Below, piece after piece: positions 17,655 through 28,817 of a DNA stretch of 64,000 nt (its first letter is position 1; each line of letters opens with the position of its first letter). Made by a program: the position numbers and the translations under genes. Where the stretch lies: positions 1 through 64,000 of the forward strand of contig NZ_RCDI01000001.1 in the NCBI RefSeq assembly GCF_003675875.1, read 5' to 3'. Under the pieces are notes generated by a model. That model saw only the letters and a program-made list of their open reading frames with translations, had not been told where the DNA came from and did not search any database. The DNA comes from Halostella limicola (GTDB lineage: Archaea; Halobacteriota; Halobacteria; Halobacteriales; Natronoarchaeaceae).

Positions 17655-19997
17655 TCACTCGACGCGGACCGTCCGGCGCTCCTCGACGGGCACCGTCGGC
17701 AGGTCCGGGAACGCGACGCTGACGGTGAACTCCATCTCGTCGTCGCTCCCGCCGAACACGCCGACGGGGACGGTGAGTTCGTCGTCGAGGTAGCCCTCCG
17801 TCGTCGTCATCTCGACCCCGTTGACGGTGACGCGGAGGCCGGCCCGGGCCGCCCCGCCCGCGTTGCCGACCGTCACCTCGCGCATCTCGTTCTCGCCGCG
17901 CGCGACGGTCTCGGGGAAGTCGCCCCACTCGATCGAGACGGCCGGCAACTCGCCCGCGCTCTCGACGACGCGCTCGGCGACACCCTCCGAGAGGCCCGCG
18001 GCGGCGAGGCCGTCGACGCCGGCGGCGACGATATCGCCGGGCGTCTCGATGCCCTCCTTCGCGAGCTTGCTCGCGCGGCCGGCCCCGACGCCGTCGACCG
18101 CGGTGAGGCCCGCGGCGGCGTCGCCGACGCCGTTCTCGACGCGGGCCTCGACCCGGCGGGCGAGGTTGGCGGCGTGGGGGTCGGCGAAGCGCTCGAGGAA
18201 GGCCCGCAGCGCGGACAGCAGGCGGACGGCGTTCTGGCGGATCACCCACGCGTCGCTGCGCAGGTCGGCCGGCGTCGACCCCGTCATCGACGAGCGGAGG
18301 ATGGCGAGCACCTTCCGCGGGCCGGGGTCGAGGTCGCCGGCGTTCTGCCCCGTCAGCACCGCGTCGACCGCGTCGCGCTCCGACTGGCGCGCGCTGACGC
18401 TGTCGAACTCCGTCGCGCCCGCGACGGTCTGGAGGACGGCGTCGGTCGTGATCGACTCGCGCTCCGTGAGGGCGTGGAACCGCTCGGCGGTGGCGAGCCG
18501 GAGGTAGTACTTCGAGGCGAGCACGCCCAGCCCCGTCGCCTCCACGCCGAGGTTCTCGTCGGTCTCGACGAAGCCGCGGTCGACGAGGCGTTCGAGTTCG
18601 CCGCGCACCCGCTCGCGGAGGTTCTCGAAGTCGTACTCCGTCGGCTTGCTCTGGGCGCGGACGTAGTAGAACGTCGTCTCCAGCCACGTCATCACGTCGT
18701 CGAGGTCCTGGATGGTGCCCATCGCGATCTCGGCGTTGAGGTGCGCGTCTAAGTCTTCCGCGAGGCGGGACTCGATCTCCTTGCCGTCCCGCAGCAGCCG
18801 GCGGTACTTGTCCGCATCCGAGCGGTCGCAGACGACCCAGCCGAACCCCTCGTCGTCGTAGCCCGGTCGCCCGGCGCGGCCGAGCATCTGGAGCACGTCG
18901 AGGGGGCTCATGTCCACCTCGCCTTCGAGCGGGTCGTGGAGCTTCGTGTCCCGGATGACGACGCAGCGCGCGGGGAGGTTCACGCCCCACGCGAGCGTCG
19001 ACGTGGAGAACAGCAGCTGGATCCTGTCCTCCTTGAACCACTGCTCGACGAGGTCCTTGTCGTTCTTCGAGAGGCCGGCATGGTGGAAGGCGACGCCGTC
19101 GAGGACGGACTTCCGGAGCGTCTCGTTCTCCAGGCGCTTCGTCTCGGTGTGGAAGTCGTAGTCGCCGCGCGCGCCGACCGGGACGTCCCGTTCGGCGATC
19201 TCGTCGCGGGACTTCTTCGCCGCCTGTACGGTGTCCTGCCGCGAGGAGACGAACACGAGCGCCTGCCCGCCGTCGCGGATGTGCGGTTCGGCGAGGTCGA
19301 GCGCGCGGTAGAGCCGCCGGTACTTGTCCTCGAAGGGGTTGTCGCCGTGCGTGTACGTCTTCACCCCCGCCGTCAGGTCGACGGGGCGGTAGTCGTCGTC
19401 GAAGTCGAAGGTCGTCTCTGCCGGCGCGTCGAGCCACGCCGCAACGTCGTCGATGTTGGGCATCGTCGCCGACAGCGCGACGATCCGCGGGTCGCAGAGC
19501 CGGCGGAGGCGGGAGACGGTCACCTCCAGGACGCTCCCGCGGCGGTCGGAGTCGAGCAGGTGCACCTCGTCGATGACGCAGCAGTCCACGTCCGTGATGA
19601 AGGAGTAGCGCGGGGTGTCGTGCTTCCGGGTCGCGGAGTCGGCCTTCTCCGGCGTCATCACGAGGATGTCGGCGTGGCGGGCGCGCCGGGGGTTCAGGTC
19701 GCGCTCGCCGGTGACGACGTAGACGGAGTAGCCGAGGTCCTCGAACCCCTCCCACTCGCTCTCCTTCTCGTTGGTCAGGGCGCGCATCGGCGCGATGAAC
19801 AGGGCGGTGCCGCCGTCGCGGAGCGCCTTGCAGATGGCGAGCTCCGCGAGCGCGGTCTTGCCGCTGCCGGTCGGCGCGCTGACGACCACGTTCTCGTCGC
19901 CGTCGAGGATCGGTTCCCAGGCCTCGCGCTGCATCTCGTTGAACTCCTCGAACGCGAACGCGTCGGCGAACTCCGGGACCGTCTCGGCGACTTCCAT
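17655..19997 (-). CDS. Ski2/Hel308-like superfamily 2 helicase
   Basis: This 780-residue ATP-dependent helicase has motif I APTGSGKTAL (residues 41-50), Ia APMRALTNEK, motif II DEVH (143-146), motif III LSATMPN, motif IV FHHAGLSKNDKDLVEQW and motif VI QMLGRAGRPGYD. A winged-helix and ratchet region follow, with a helix-hairpin-helix (LTAVDGVGAGRASKLAKEG) near residue 635. The last 90 residues look like a beta-sandwich (VTVNGVEMTTTEG), an unusual tail. Hel308 proteins act at stalled forks, but this paralogue could also be an RNA helicase of the ASH-Ski2 type. It is transcribed leftward and ends 72 nt before the CPBP-like gene. Confidence 0.9.
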   Translation of the reverse strand: MEVAETVPEFADAFAFEEFNEMQREAWEPILDGDENVVVSAPTGSGKTALAELAICKALRDGGTALFIAPMRALTNEKESEWEGFEDLGYSVYVVTGERDLNPRRARHADILVMTPEKADSATRKHDTPRYSFITDVDCCVIDEVHLLDSDRRGSVLEVTVSRLRRLCDPRIVALSATMPNIDDVAAWLDAPAETTFDFDDDYRPVDLTAGVKTYTHGDNPFEDKYRRLYRALDLAEPHIRDGGQALVFVSSRQDTVQAAKKSRDEIAERDVPVGARGDYDFHTETKRLENETLRKSVLDGVAFHHAGLSKNDKDLVEQWFKEDRIQLLFSTSTLAWGVNLPARCVVIRDTKLHDPLEGEVDMSPLDVLQMLGRAGRPGYDDEGFGWVVCDRSDADKYRRLLRDGKEIESRLAEDLDAHLNAEIAMGTIQDLDDVMTWLETTFYYVRAQSKPTEYDFENLRERVRGELERLVDRGFVETDENLGVEATGLGVLASKYYLRLATAERFHALTERESITTDAVLQTVAGATEFDSVSARQSERDAVDAVLTGQNAGDLDPGPRKVLAILRSSMTGSTPADLRSDAWVIRQNAVRLLSALRAFLERFADPHAANLARRVEARVENGVGDAAAGLTAVDGVGAGRASKLAKEGIETPGDIVAAGVDGLAAAGLSEGVAERVVESAGELPAVSIEWGDFPETVARGENEMREVTVGNAGGAARAGLRVTVNGVEMTTTEGYLDDELTVPVGVFGGSDDEMEFTVSVAFPDLPTVPVEERRTVRVE

Positions 19998-20103
19998 CGT
20001 GTGGTTCGGGGGGTCCGGGGGTCAAATGCGTTTCCTTCTCGGAGGATAGCGGGGACGAGCGGAACCGAGGGACGGCGAGGAAGAACGCGGTCGGCCGCGG
20101 CGT

Positions 20104-21501
20104 TCAGTCGTCCGCGACCGCCTGCGCCGCGGCGCGGTCGAACATCCCGGACTCGACGCTGTAGCGGTAGTACGCGCCGAGGCCGACCGCGGCCGCGACG
20201 TTCGAGAGCGTCACGGCCCAGAAGACGGCGTGAACCCCCATGTCGAGCAGGACGACGCCGGCGACGGCGATCGGGAGGCGCAGGGCCCAGTACTGCAGCA
20301 GCGAGGCGACCATGCTCGTCCGGGTCCGCCGCGCCCCGTTGAACCCGGCGCGCAGGACGTACGTCGCGCCGATGGCCCAGTACCCGTACGCCAGGATCCG
20401 AAGGTAGTCGACGGTGAGACCGAGCGCCGCCTCGGAGACGTCGGGGACGAACACCTGCGTGAGCGACGCGGGGAACAGCCACTGGATCGCGCCGACGGCC
20501 GTGAGCGCCGCGGCGGCGATGCCGACGCCGACCCAGGTCGTCCGGCGCGCGCGGTCGGGCTGCTCGGCCCCGAGGTTCTGGCCGACGACGCTCTGGGCGG
20601 CCTGACTCAGCCCGGTGGCGGGGATGAACGCGACGCTCGCGACGCGCGCGCCGACGGTGTAGGCCGCCAGCCCCGCCGCGCCGCCGACGGTCGCGACGAT
20701 GCCGACGATGACGACCCTGACGCCGTCCTGCGCGAGGCGACGGGCGGACGACGGCGCGCCCACGTCGAGCAGTTCGCGGAACTCGTCGACCCTGAACGCC
20801 ACCGCCTCGCGGGTCAGCGTGAAGCTGTCGCGGAGGCCGAGCGCCATCGCCAGCGCGAGGACGAACCCCGCGGTGTAACCGGCGACGGTGGCGAGCGCCG
20901 CCCCCCGGATGCCGTAGCCGTCGATCGGCCCCAGACCGAAGATGAGGATCGGGTCGAGGCCGACGTTGACGACCACCGCGACGACGTTGACGTACAGCGC
21001 CGCGCGGGAGTCGCCCCAGCCGACGAAACCGCCTTCGAGCACGTCGCTCGCGGCCATCGGCACGAGCGCGAAGGCGTAGGTGGCGAGGTAGGTCACGGCC
21101 AGGGGCGCGACGTCGTCACCCGCACCGAGGAGGTCGACGATCGTCTCGGCGCCGGCGACCGCTGCGGCCGTCACGACGAGCGCCAGCGCGACGCCGACGG
21201 CGATCCCGTGGACGGCGATCCGGCGCGCGCCGGTGTACTCCTCGGCGCCGACGCGCTGCGAGACGATGACCTGCGTGCCGACGAGCGGCGCCATGATGGC
21301 GACGGAGGTGAGCATCGCCGTCACGGGGTAGTTCAGTCCCACGGCCGCGACGGCGTCCTCACCGATGCGGCCGACCCAGAAGGTGTCGACGACCTGTTGG
21401 ACGACTTGCACGAAGTTCTGGACCACGAGCGGGGCGGCGAGAAGGACGAGGGCCCGGGAGATCCGTCCATCGGTGATATCGTCCGGAGACGTATCCCACA
21501 T
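20104..21501 (-). CDS. MATE-family multidrug/cation exporter
   Basis: This 465-residue integral membrane protein has about 12 hydrophobic segments. It begins DITDGRISRALVLLAAPLVVQNFVQ, the typical MATE N-terminus, with the family repeat architecture (for example GLNYPVTAML and ATGLSQAAQSVVGQNLG). Such proteins export drugs or metabolites in exchange for Na+ or H+. ATG 21501 (MWDTSPDD) fits the family start; longer frames are unlikely. It is divergent from lipA, with 139 nt between the start codons. Confidence 0.92.
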   Translation of the reverse strand: MWDTSPDDITDGRISRALVLLAAPLVVQNFVQVVQQVVDTFWVGRIGEDAVAAVGLNYPVTAMLTSVAIMAPLVGTQVIVSQRVGAEEYTGARRIAVHGIAVGVALALVVTAAAVAGAETIVDLLGAGDDVAPLAVTYLATYAFALVPMAASDVLEGGFVGWGDSRAALYVNVVAVVVNVGLDPILIFGLGPIDGYGIRGAALATVAGYTAGFVLALAMALGLRDSFTLTREAVAFRVDEFRELLDVGAPSSARRLAQDGVRVVIVGIVATVGGAAGLAAYTVGARVASVAFIPATGLSQAAQSVVGQNLGAEQPDRARRTTWVGVGIAAAALTAVGAIQWLFPASLTQVFVPDVSEAALGLTVDYLRILAYGYWAIGATYVLRAGFNGARRTRTSMVASLLQYWALRLPIAVAGVVLLDMGVHAVFWAVTLSNVAAAVGLGAYYRYSVESGMFDRAAAQAVADD

Positions 21502-21640
21502 AGTTTTTGATAGTACAAGCCGGCGACCGCGAATACTTTCATACTTTCGGTGTCGAAAAATCGGCGCAGTCGCACGGCTGGCCGATCGGGCGTTGGGGAA
21601 TACACCACGTTTTTCACCGTATGGAACTTCAGGATCGACC

Positions 21641-22576
21641 ATGAGTCGCCTGCGGAAGCCCGACTGGTTGAAGATACAACCGCCGGCGGGACAGGAGTTC
21701 ACCGGGATCAAGGAGTCGCTGCGGGACCGCGACCTGCACACGGTCTGCGAGGAGGCGAACTGCCCGAACATGGGCGAGTGCTGGAGCGGCCGCGGCGGCG
21801 ACGGCGGCGGCACGGCGACGTTCATGCTGATGGGCGACTCCTGTACGCGCAACTGCGGCTTCTGCGACGTCGACACCGGCGGCGGCCAGCCGCTCGACCC
21901 GGACGAACCGGCCAACGTCGCCGGCGCCGTCGCGGAGATCGGCCTCGACTACGTCGTGTTGACCTCGGTCGACCGCGACGACCTCCCCGACCAGGGCGCG
22001 GGCCACTTCGCCGAGACGATCCGGGAGATAAAACGGCGCCACCCCGGCATCCTCGTCGAGGTGCTGATCCCCGACTTCCAGGGCGACCCCGACCTCGTCC
22101 GGAAGATAATCGACGCCGGTCCGGACGTCATCGCCCACAACGTCGAGACCGTCGAGCGCCTCCAGGGGACGGTGCGTGACCCCCGCGCGGGATACGATCA
22201 GAGCCTCCGCGTGCTCGAACAGGTCGGCCGGGAGTCCGACATCTACACCAAGACCTCGGTCATGCTCGGCCACGGCGAGTACGACCACGAGGTGTACCGG
22301 ACGCTCGCCGACCTCCGCGAGGCCGACGTGGACATCGTCACGCTGGGGCAGTACCTCCGGCCCTCGCGGGACCACCTGCCGGTGAAGTCATACGTCCATC
22401 CGGACAAGTACGAGACGTGGCGGCGCGTCGCCGAGGACGAACTCGACTTCCTCTACTGCGCCAGCGGGCCGATGGTCCGCTCCTCGTACAAGGCCGGGGA
22501 GCTGTTCGTCGACGCCCTGCTGCGGGAGGGCAAGAGCGTCTCGGAGGCGCGCGCCGAGGCCCGAACGGTCGGGTGA
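21641..22576 (+). CDS. lipA: Lipoyl synthase (radical SAM)
   Basis: This 311-residue enzyme inserts sulfur into protein-bound octanoyl groups. It has both cluster motifs: Cys36, Cys41 and Cys47 (VCEEANCPNMGEC) for the auxiliary cluster, and Cys68, Cys72 and Cys75 (SCTRNCGFC) for the radical-SAM cluster. The C-terminal VRSSYKA contains the Ser ligand of the auxiliary cluster. A TATA-like CGTTTTTCAC about 26 nt upstream indicates a near-leaderless start at 21641. The 2-oxoacid dehydrogenase operon, whose E2 is lipoylated, follows directly on the same strand, a sensible functional grouping. It has its own terminator. Confidence 0.96.
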   Translation: MSRLRKPDWLKIQPPAGQEFTGIKESLRDRDLHTVCEEANCPNMGECWSGRGGDGGGTATFMLMGDSCTRNCGFCDVDTGGGQPLDPDEPANVAGAVAEIGLDYVVLTSVDRDDLPDQGAGHFAETIREIKRRHPGILVEVLIPDFQGDPDLVRKIIDAGPDVIAHNVETVERLQGTVRDPRAGYDQSLRVLEQVGRESDIYTKTSVMLGHGEYDHEVYRTLADLREADVDIVTLGQYLRPSRDHLPVKSYVHPDKYETWRRVAEDELDFLYCASGPMVRSSYKAGELFVDALLREGKSVSEARAEARTVG

Positions 22577-22646
22577 GGCCGCGACGGCCGAGGAAACCGC
22601 CGCGGATCCGACGGCGGTCCCGCGACCGCTCCCGACCGATCGTCCA

Positions 22647-22684
22647 CCGATCCGCCCTGATCGGATCGATCGGTTCCAGTTTTT
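22647..22684 (+). terminator. Hairpin plus T-run after lipA
   Basis: A 6-bp stem CCGATC/GATCGG (22647-22652 and 22659-22664) is followed 15 nt later by TTTTT at 22680-22684 and AATTAATA. It lies 70 nt after the lipA stop and separates lipA from the pdh operon. Confidence 0.5.
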
Positions 22685-22774
22685 AATTAATACTCGACTA
22701 TTTCGTTCGTTCGTTTCACGTCTCCGGGTTCTTCCCCACGAGCTTGCGATGGCCTGGCAAGAATGGAGTTGATA

Positions 22775-22800
22775 GTAAATTATTTACGAAAATCATATAA
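22775..22800 (+). promoter_or_regulatory. pdh operon promoter with an upstream palindrome
   Basis: A perfect inverted repeat GTAAAT-T-ATTTAC (22775-22787) ends only a few bases before the TATA box ATCATATAA (22792-22800). A repressor bound there would overlap the BRE/TATA. The predicted start near 22823 leaves about 20 nt before the chosen GTG. No candidate regulator gene is adjacent. Confidence 0.6.
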
Positions 22801-22843
22801 CCCGAGCGATTGTCCATGCAGATATGCCAAGGTGGGTCCGACC

Positions 22844-23953
22844 GTGAGTACGCTACAGCACGATCCCCAGGACCGCGTACAGGTGCTGGACGACGCCGGG
22901 AGGGTACTCGACGACGCGGAGGTGCCAGACCTCTCCGACGAGGAACTGGTCGAGATGTACCGGGAGATGCGGCTCGCCCGGCGGTTCGACCAGCGGGCCG
23001 TCAGCCTGCAGCGGCAGGGGCGGATGGGTACGTACCCCCCGCTGTCCGGACAGGAGGGCGCGCAGATCGGGAGCGCCCACGCGCTCGACGAGGATGACTG
23101 GCTGTTCCCCAGTTACCGCGAGCACGGCGCGGCGCTGGTTCGCGGCCTCTCGCTGAAGCAGACCCTGCTGTACTGGATGGGGAGCGAGGAGGGGATGCAC
23201 ATCCCCGAGGACCTGAACGTCTTCACCTCGGCCGTCCCCATCGCGACGCAGATCCCGCACGCGACCGGCGCGTCGTGGGCGTCGAAGCTGAAAGGCGAGG
23301 ACCGGGCGTTCCTCTGTTACTTCGGCGACGGCGCGACCAGCGAGGGCGACTTCCACGAGGGACTGAACTTCGCCGGCGTGTTCGACACGCCGACGGTCTT
23401 CTTCTGTAACAACAACCAGTGGGCCATCTCGGTGCCCCGCGAACGGCAGACGGCGAGCGAGACGATCGCCCAGAAGGCCCACGCCTACGGCTTCGAGGGC
23501 GTGCAGGTCGACGGGATGGACCCGCTGGCCGTGTACAAGGTCACCCGCGAGGCCGTCGAGCGGACGAAAGACCCCGGGGCCGGCGAGTTGCGCCCGACGC
23601 TCATCGAGGCGGTGCAGTATCGCTTCGGCGCGCACACCACCGCCGACGACCCCTCCGTCTACCGCGACGAGGAGGAGGTCGAGCGCTGGAAGCAGAAGGA
23701 CCCGATCCCCCGGATGGAGACGTTCCTGAAGGAGACGGGACGGCTCGACGACGAGCGCATCGACGCGATCGAGACCGGCATCGAGGAGGACGTCGCCGAC
23801 GCCATCGACGCGGCGGAGTCGGTCGAACGGCCGGACCCGGAGGAGATCTTCGCGCACGTCTACGCGGACATGCCGAAGCGGCTCCAGGAGCAACTGGAGT
23901 ACTTCCAGCGGATCCGCGAAACGCACGGCGACGACGCCCTACTGGAGGAGTAA
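22844..23953 (+). CDS. pdhA: 2-oxoacid dehydrogenase E1 alpha subunit
   Basis: This 369-residue protein decarboxylates a 2-oxoacid using thiamine diphosphate. The ThDP motif is [18 protein letters not shown] with NNNQWAIS downstream, and the phosphorylation-loop-like [15 protein letters not shown] is present. It pairs with the next gene to form the E1 heterotetramer. Annotation as pyruvate dehydrogenase is by family. Haloarchaea oxidise pyruvate with a ferredoxin enzyme, so the true substrate may be a branched-chain or other 2-oxoacid. GTG 22844 starts [11 protein letters not shown]; an in-frame GTG at 22832 is possible. Confidence 0.93.
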   Translation: MSTLQHDPQDRVQVLDDAGRVLDDAEVPDLSDEELVEMYREMRLARRFDQRAVSLQRQGRMGTYPPLSGQEGAQIGSAHALDEDDWLFPSYREHGAALVRGLSLKQTLLYWMGSEEGMHIPEDLNVFTSAVPIATQIPHATGASWASKLKGEDRAFLCYFGDGATSEGDFHEGLNFAGVFDTPTVFFCNNNQWAISVPRERQTASETIAQKAHAYGFEGVQVDGMDPLAVYKVTREAVERTKDPGAGELRPTLIEAVQYRFGAHTTADDPSVYRDEEEVERWKQKDPIPRMETFLKETGRLDDERIDAIETGIEEDVADAIDAAESVERPDPEEIFAHVYADMPKRLQEQLEYFQRIRETHGDDALLEE

Positions 23954-23955
23954 CT

Positions 23956-24942
23956 ATGGCAGCAGAATCTCAAGACCTGACGCTCGTACAGGCGGTCAGA
24001 GACGGACTGGAGACGGAGATGGAACGGGACGACGACGTGCTCGTGATGGGCGAGGACGTCGGGAAGAACGGCGGAGTGTTCCGCGCCACCGAGGGGCTGT
24101 ACGACGAGTTCGGCGAGCACCGCGTCATCGACACGCCGCTCGCGGAGTCCGGCATCGTCGGCACCGCCATCGGGATGGCCGCGTACGGCCTGCGCCCGGT
24201 GCCGGAGATCCAGTTCCTGGGCTTCATCTACCCCGGGTTCGACCAGATCGTCTCCCACGCGGCGCGCCTGCGCACGCGGAGCCGCGGCCGGTACACCTGT
24301 CCGATGGTGATCCGCGCGCCGTACGGCGGCGGCATCCGCGCGCCCGAGCACCACTCCGAGTCGACGGAGGCCTTCTTCGTCCACCAGCCCGGCCTCAAGG
24401 TCGCCATCCCCTCGACGCCGTACGACACGAAGGGGATGCTGACCGCGGCCATCCGCGACCCCGACCCCGTCATCTTCCTCGAACCGAAGCTCATCTACCG
24501 CGCGTTCCGCGGCGAGGTCCCCGAGGAGTCCTACGAGGTGCCCCTCGGCGAGGCCGCCGTCCGCCGGGAGGGGAGCGACGTCTCGGTGTTCACGTGGGGC
24601 GCGATGACGCGTCCGACGCTGGAGGCCGCCGAGGACCTGGAAGGCGAGATCGACGTCGAGGTGGTCGACCTGCGCACGCTGTCGCCGCTCGACCGCGACG
24701 CCATCGTCGACTCGTTCGAGAAGACCGGCCGCGCCGCCGTGGTCCACGAGGCGCCCAAGACGGGCGGACTCGGCGCGGAGATCACGAGCATCATTCAGGA
24801 GGAGTCGCTGCTGTACCAGGAGGCGCCGGTCGAGCGGATCACGGGCTTCGACACCCCCTTCCCGCTGTACGCGCTCGAAGACTACTACCTGCCGGAGCCG
24901 GCGCGGATCAAGGACGGCATCCGCGACGCGGTCGAGTTCTAA
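23956..24942 (+). CDS. pdhB: 2-oxoacid dehydrogenase E1 beta subunit
   Basis: This 328-residue transketolase-like beta subunit has VLVMGEDVGKNGGVFRATEGL near its N-terminus, IQFLGFIYPGFDQI and PYGGGIRAPEHHSES in the middle, and EVVDLRTLSPLD in the C-terminal domain. It starts 2 nt after the pdhA stop, so the two genes are transcribed and probably translated together. Confidence 0.95.
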   Translation: MAAESQDLTLVQAVRDGLETEMERDDDVLVMGEDVGKNGGVFRATEGLYDEFGEHRVIDTPLAESGIVGTAIGMAAYGLRPVPEIQFLGFIYPGFDQIVSHAARLRTRSRGRYTCPMVIRAPYGGGIRAPEHHSESTEAFFVHQPGLKVAIPSTPYDTKGMLTAAIRDPDPVIFLEPKLIYRAFRGEVPEESYEVPLGEAAVRREGSDVSVFTWGAMTRPTLEAAEDLEGEIDVEVVDLRTLSPLDRDAIVDSFEKTGRAAVVHEAPKTGGLGAEITSIIQEESLLYQEAPVERITGFDTPFPLYALEDYYLPEPARIKDGIRDAVEF

Positions 24943-24967
24943 GGAGGTACGCGAAGGCTACTACACT

Positions 24968-26541
24968 ATGGTACGCGAATTCAAGCTTCCGGACGTCGGC
25001 GAAGGCGTCAGCGAAGGTGAGATCGTCCGATGGCTCGTCGACGAGGGCGACGCCGTCACCGAGGACCAGCCGGTCGCCGAGGTGGAGACCGACAAGGCGG
25101 TCGTGGAGGTGCCCGCGCCGGTCGACGGCACCGTCCGCGAGATCCTCGCCGACGAGGGCGAGATGGTCCCCGTCGGGAACGTGATCATCACGTTCGACGT
25201 GGAGGGCGAACCCGTCGAGGAGGAGACCGAAGGAGAGGCCGCCAGGGCCGCGTCGGGCGAGCCAGAGGCCGAGGCGGAGCCCGCCGGGGACAAGGGCGCC
25301 GAGACGGCCGTCGCCGCCGACGAGGAGACGGCGACCCCCGAGGGCCGCGTGTTCGCCGCGCCGAGCGCCCGGCGACTCGCCCGCGAACTCGGCGTCGACA
25401 TCGGCGCGGTCGACGGGAGCGGCCCGAGCGGCCGCGTCACCGAGCACGACGTGCGCGCCGCCGCGGAGGGCGGGTCCGAACCCGCCGCCGCGACGGAGGC
25501 GAGCGGAGCCGACGCCGGCGGATCGGCAGCCGGGTCGAAAGGCGCCGAGGGCGCACAGAGCGGCGACGGAGCGGCAGGCGGCGCCGGCGCGACCGCCGAG
25601 GCGAGCGGGGCGGCCGCCGGCGGCCGGCAGGTCGAGTCCGCCGACCGCGACCGGACGCTGGCCGCGCCCGCGACGCGGCGCATCGCCGAGGAGGAGGGCG
25701 TCGACCTGAACGCCGTCCCCGCCACCGAGGAGCGCGACGGCGAGCCGTTCGTCACGCCGGAGGCGGTCCGCGAGTACGCGCAGGCCCAGCAGGAGGCCCA
25801 GGCCGCGGACACCGAGGCGCTCGCGAAGCGCGCGGAGCCGGCCGAGCGCGAGGAGCGCGAGCCGTACCGCGGCATCCGCAAGACGATCGGCGACGCGATG
25901 GAGCGCTCGAAGTTCACCGCGCCCCACATCACCCACCACGACCAGGTGGTCGTGACCGACCTCGTCGAGACCCGCGGCCGCCTCAAGGAGAAGGCGGAGG
26001 ACCGGGGGATCAAGCTCACCTACATGCCGCTGATCATGAAGGCCGTCACGGCGGCGCTGAAGGAGTTCCCGGTCGTCAACGCCAGCCTCGACGAGGAGAA
26101 CGAGGAGATCGTCAAGAAGAACTACTACAACGTCGGCGTGGCGACGGCGACCGACGCCGGCCTGATGGTGCCGGTCGTCGACGACGTCGACGAGAAGGGC
26201 CTGCTCCAGATCGCCTCGGAGATGAACGAGCTGGTCCAGAAGGCGCGCGACCGCTCGATCGCCCGCGAGGAGATGCAGGGCGGCACGTTCACCGTCACGA
26301 ACATCGGCGGCATCGGCGGCGAGTACGCGACGCCGATCATCAACCACCCCGAGGTCGCCATCCTCGCGCTCGGGGCGATCAAGCAGCGCCCGGTCGTCGA
26401 GGACGGCGAGGTGGTCGCGCGACACACCCTGCCGCTGTCCCTGTCGGCCGACCACCGCATCGTCGACGGCGCGGACGCCGCGCGATTCACCAATCGCGTG
26501 AAAGAATACCTGAAGAACCCGGAGCTTCTGTTGCTAGAATA

Positions 26542-26542
<1 letters not shown>
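24968..26542 (+). CDS. pdhC: Dihydrolipoamide acyltransferase E2 with two subunit-binding domains
   Basis: This 524-residue E2 core protein has an N-terminal lipoyl domain with the lipoylated Lys43 in EVETDKAVVEV. An Ala/Glu-rich linker follows, then a peripheral subunit-binding domain (about 128-163: FAAPSARRLARELGVD, GSGPSGRVTEHDV). A second, similar one follows after another Ala/Gly-rich linker (about 231-275: LAAPATRRIAEEEGVD). The catalytic acyltransferase domain starts near residue 295 and ends with SADHRIVDG, which carries the active His and Asp. One binding domain is the more usual number. Its stop overlaps the lpd start by one base. Confidence 0.95.
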
Positions 26543-27993
<1,451 letters not shown>

Positions 27994-28082
27994 GGCTCCG
28001 TCCCACCGGGAAACAGTAACCCGCTCTTTCCCGCCTTCTGTCGCCGCTACACAGCCCCTCAACTCCTCGTTTTCCGTGGGTC

Positions 28083-28721
28083 CTACTCCCTCTCGTCTTC
28101 TTCCCCTTCGTCGCCCTCGCCGACGCCGGTGTCCACTACGTCCGTCTGGTCGACGCCGCCGTCGTCCGCGCCGCTGTCCAGTTCGGTCCCGGACTTCCCG
28201 GCGTCCTCGATGTCGGCGGACGATCCGGCCACGTCGGCCGCCTCGTCGCCGCTCGCGCGCGGAACGTCGTCCGTGTCGGCCCCCGCGACGTCCTCCACGT
28301 CGGCGGACGACCCCGCGACTTCGGCGGCTTCGTCGCCGGACGCGCCGGAGTCGTCGCCCGACTCTCCCTCGGCCGCATCGCCGAGGTCGACGCCGGTGTC
28401 GACCACGTCCGTCTGGTCGATCCCGGTGCCCCGGTCGCCGCCGAACGCCTCGCTCCCGCCGGACGACCCGCGCTGGGCGCGCGCCGCCGCGACGAACGCC
28501 CCGCCGGCGATGAGGCGAGCGAGGCCGCCCCCGACCTCGCCGCGGCGGAGGCGCCGGACGCCCTGCAGGAGGCTGACGGCGCCGACCGTGCCGAACAGGG
28601 TCCCAGACCGGGCGGCCCGCCGGACGGACCCCATCGCCGTCGAGAGGCCCGATCCGGTGTTCGCTTCGCCGCGCTCCGCTCCGTCGCCGCCGGACTCCGT
28701 GGTCGCGTCTACGTGGCTCAT
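28083..28721 (-). CDS. Acidic repeat protein with a short hydrophobic region
   Basis: This 212-residue protein is of unknown function. Residues 38-82 are basic and hydrophobic (TLFGTVGAVSLLQGVRRLRR, LARLIAGGAFVAAARAQR) and could associate with the membrane. The C-terminal half is very acidic and symmetrical: DQTDVVDTGV (102-111), SGDEAAEVAGSSADVED (128-144), SGDEAADVAGSSADIED (157-173) and again DQTDVVDTGV (191-200). The tail is EGDEGEEDERE. It lies between the lpd operon (convergent) and the doxX-like gene. Confidence 0.75.
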   Translation of the reverse strand: MSHVDATTESGGDGAERGEANTGSGLSTAMGSVRRAARSGTLFGTVGAVSLLQGVRRLRRGEVGGGLARLIAGGAFVAAARAQRGSSGGSEAFGGDRGTGIDQTDVVDTGVDLGDAAEGESGDDSGASGDEAAEVAGSSADVEDVAGADTDDVPRASGDEAADVAGSSADIEDAGKSGTELDSGADDGGVDQTDVVDTGVGEGDEGEEDERE

Positions 28722-28817
28722 GCGTCCCTAGCGACGAGCGCCACGCCCTAATTCGTGAGGAACGGTCCGAAAAGCGGTACGAAGCGGTCTACCGGGCAGT
28801 GCGTCCGCGCGGCCGGG

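Noticed and set aside
25030-26541. Arg-rich extension of lpdA over pdhC
   Set aside because: It is out of frame with pdhC and extremely Arg-rich, and the E3 protein begins at ATG 26542.
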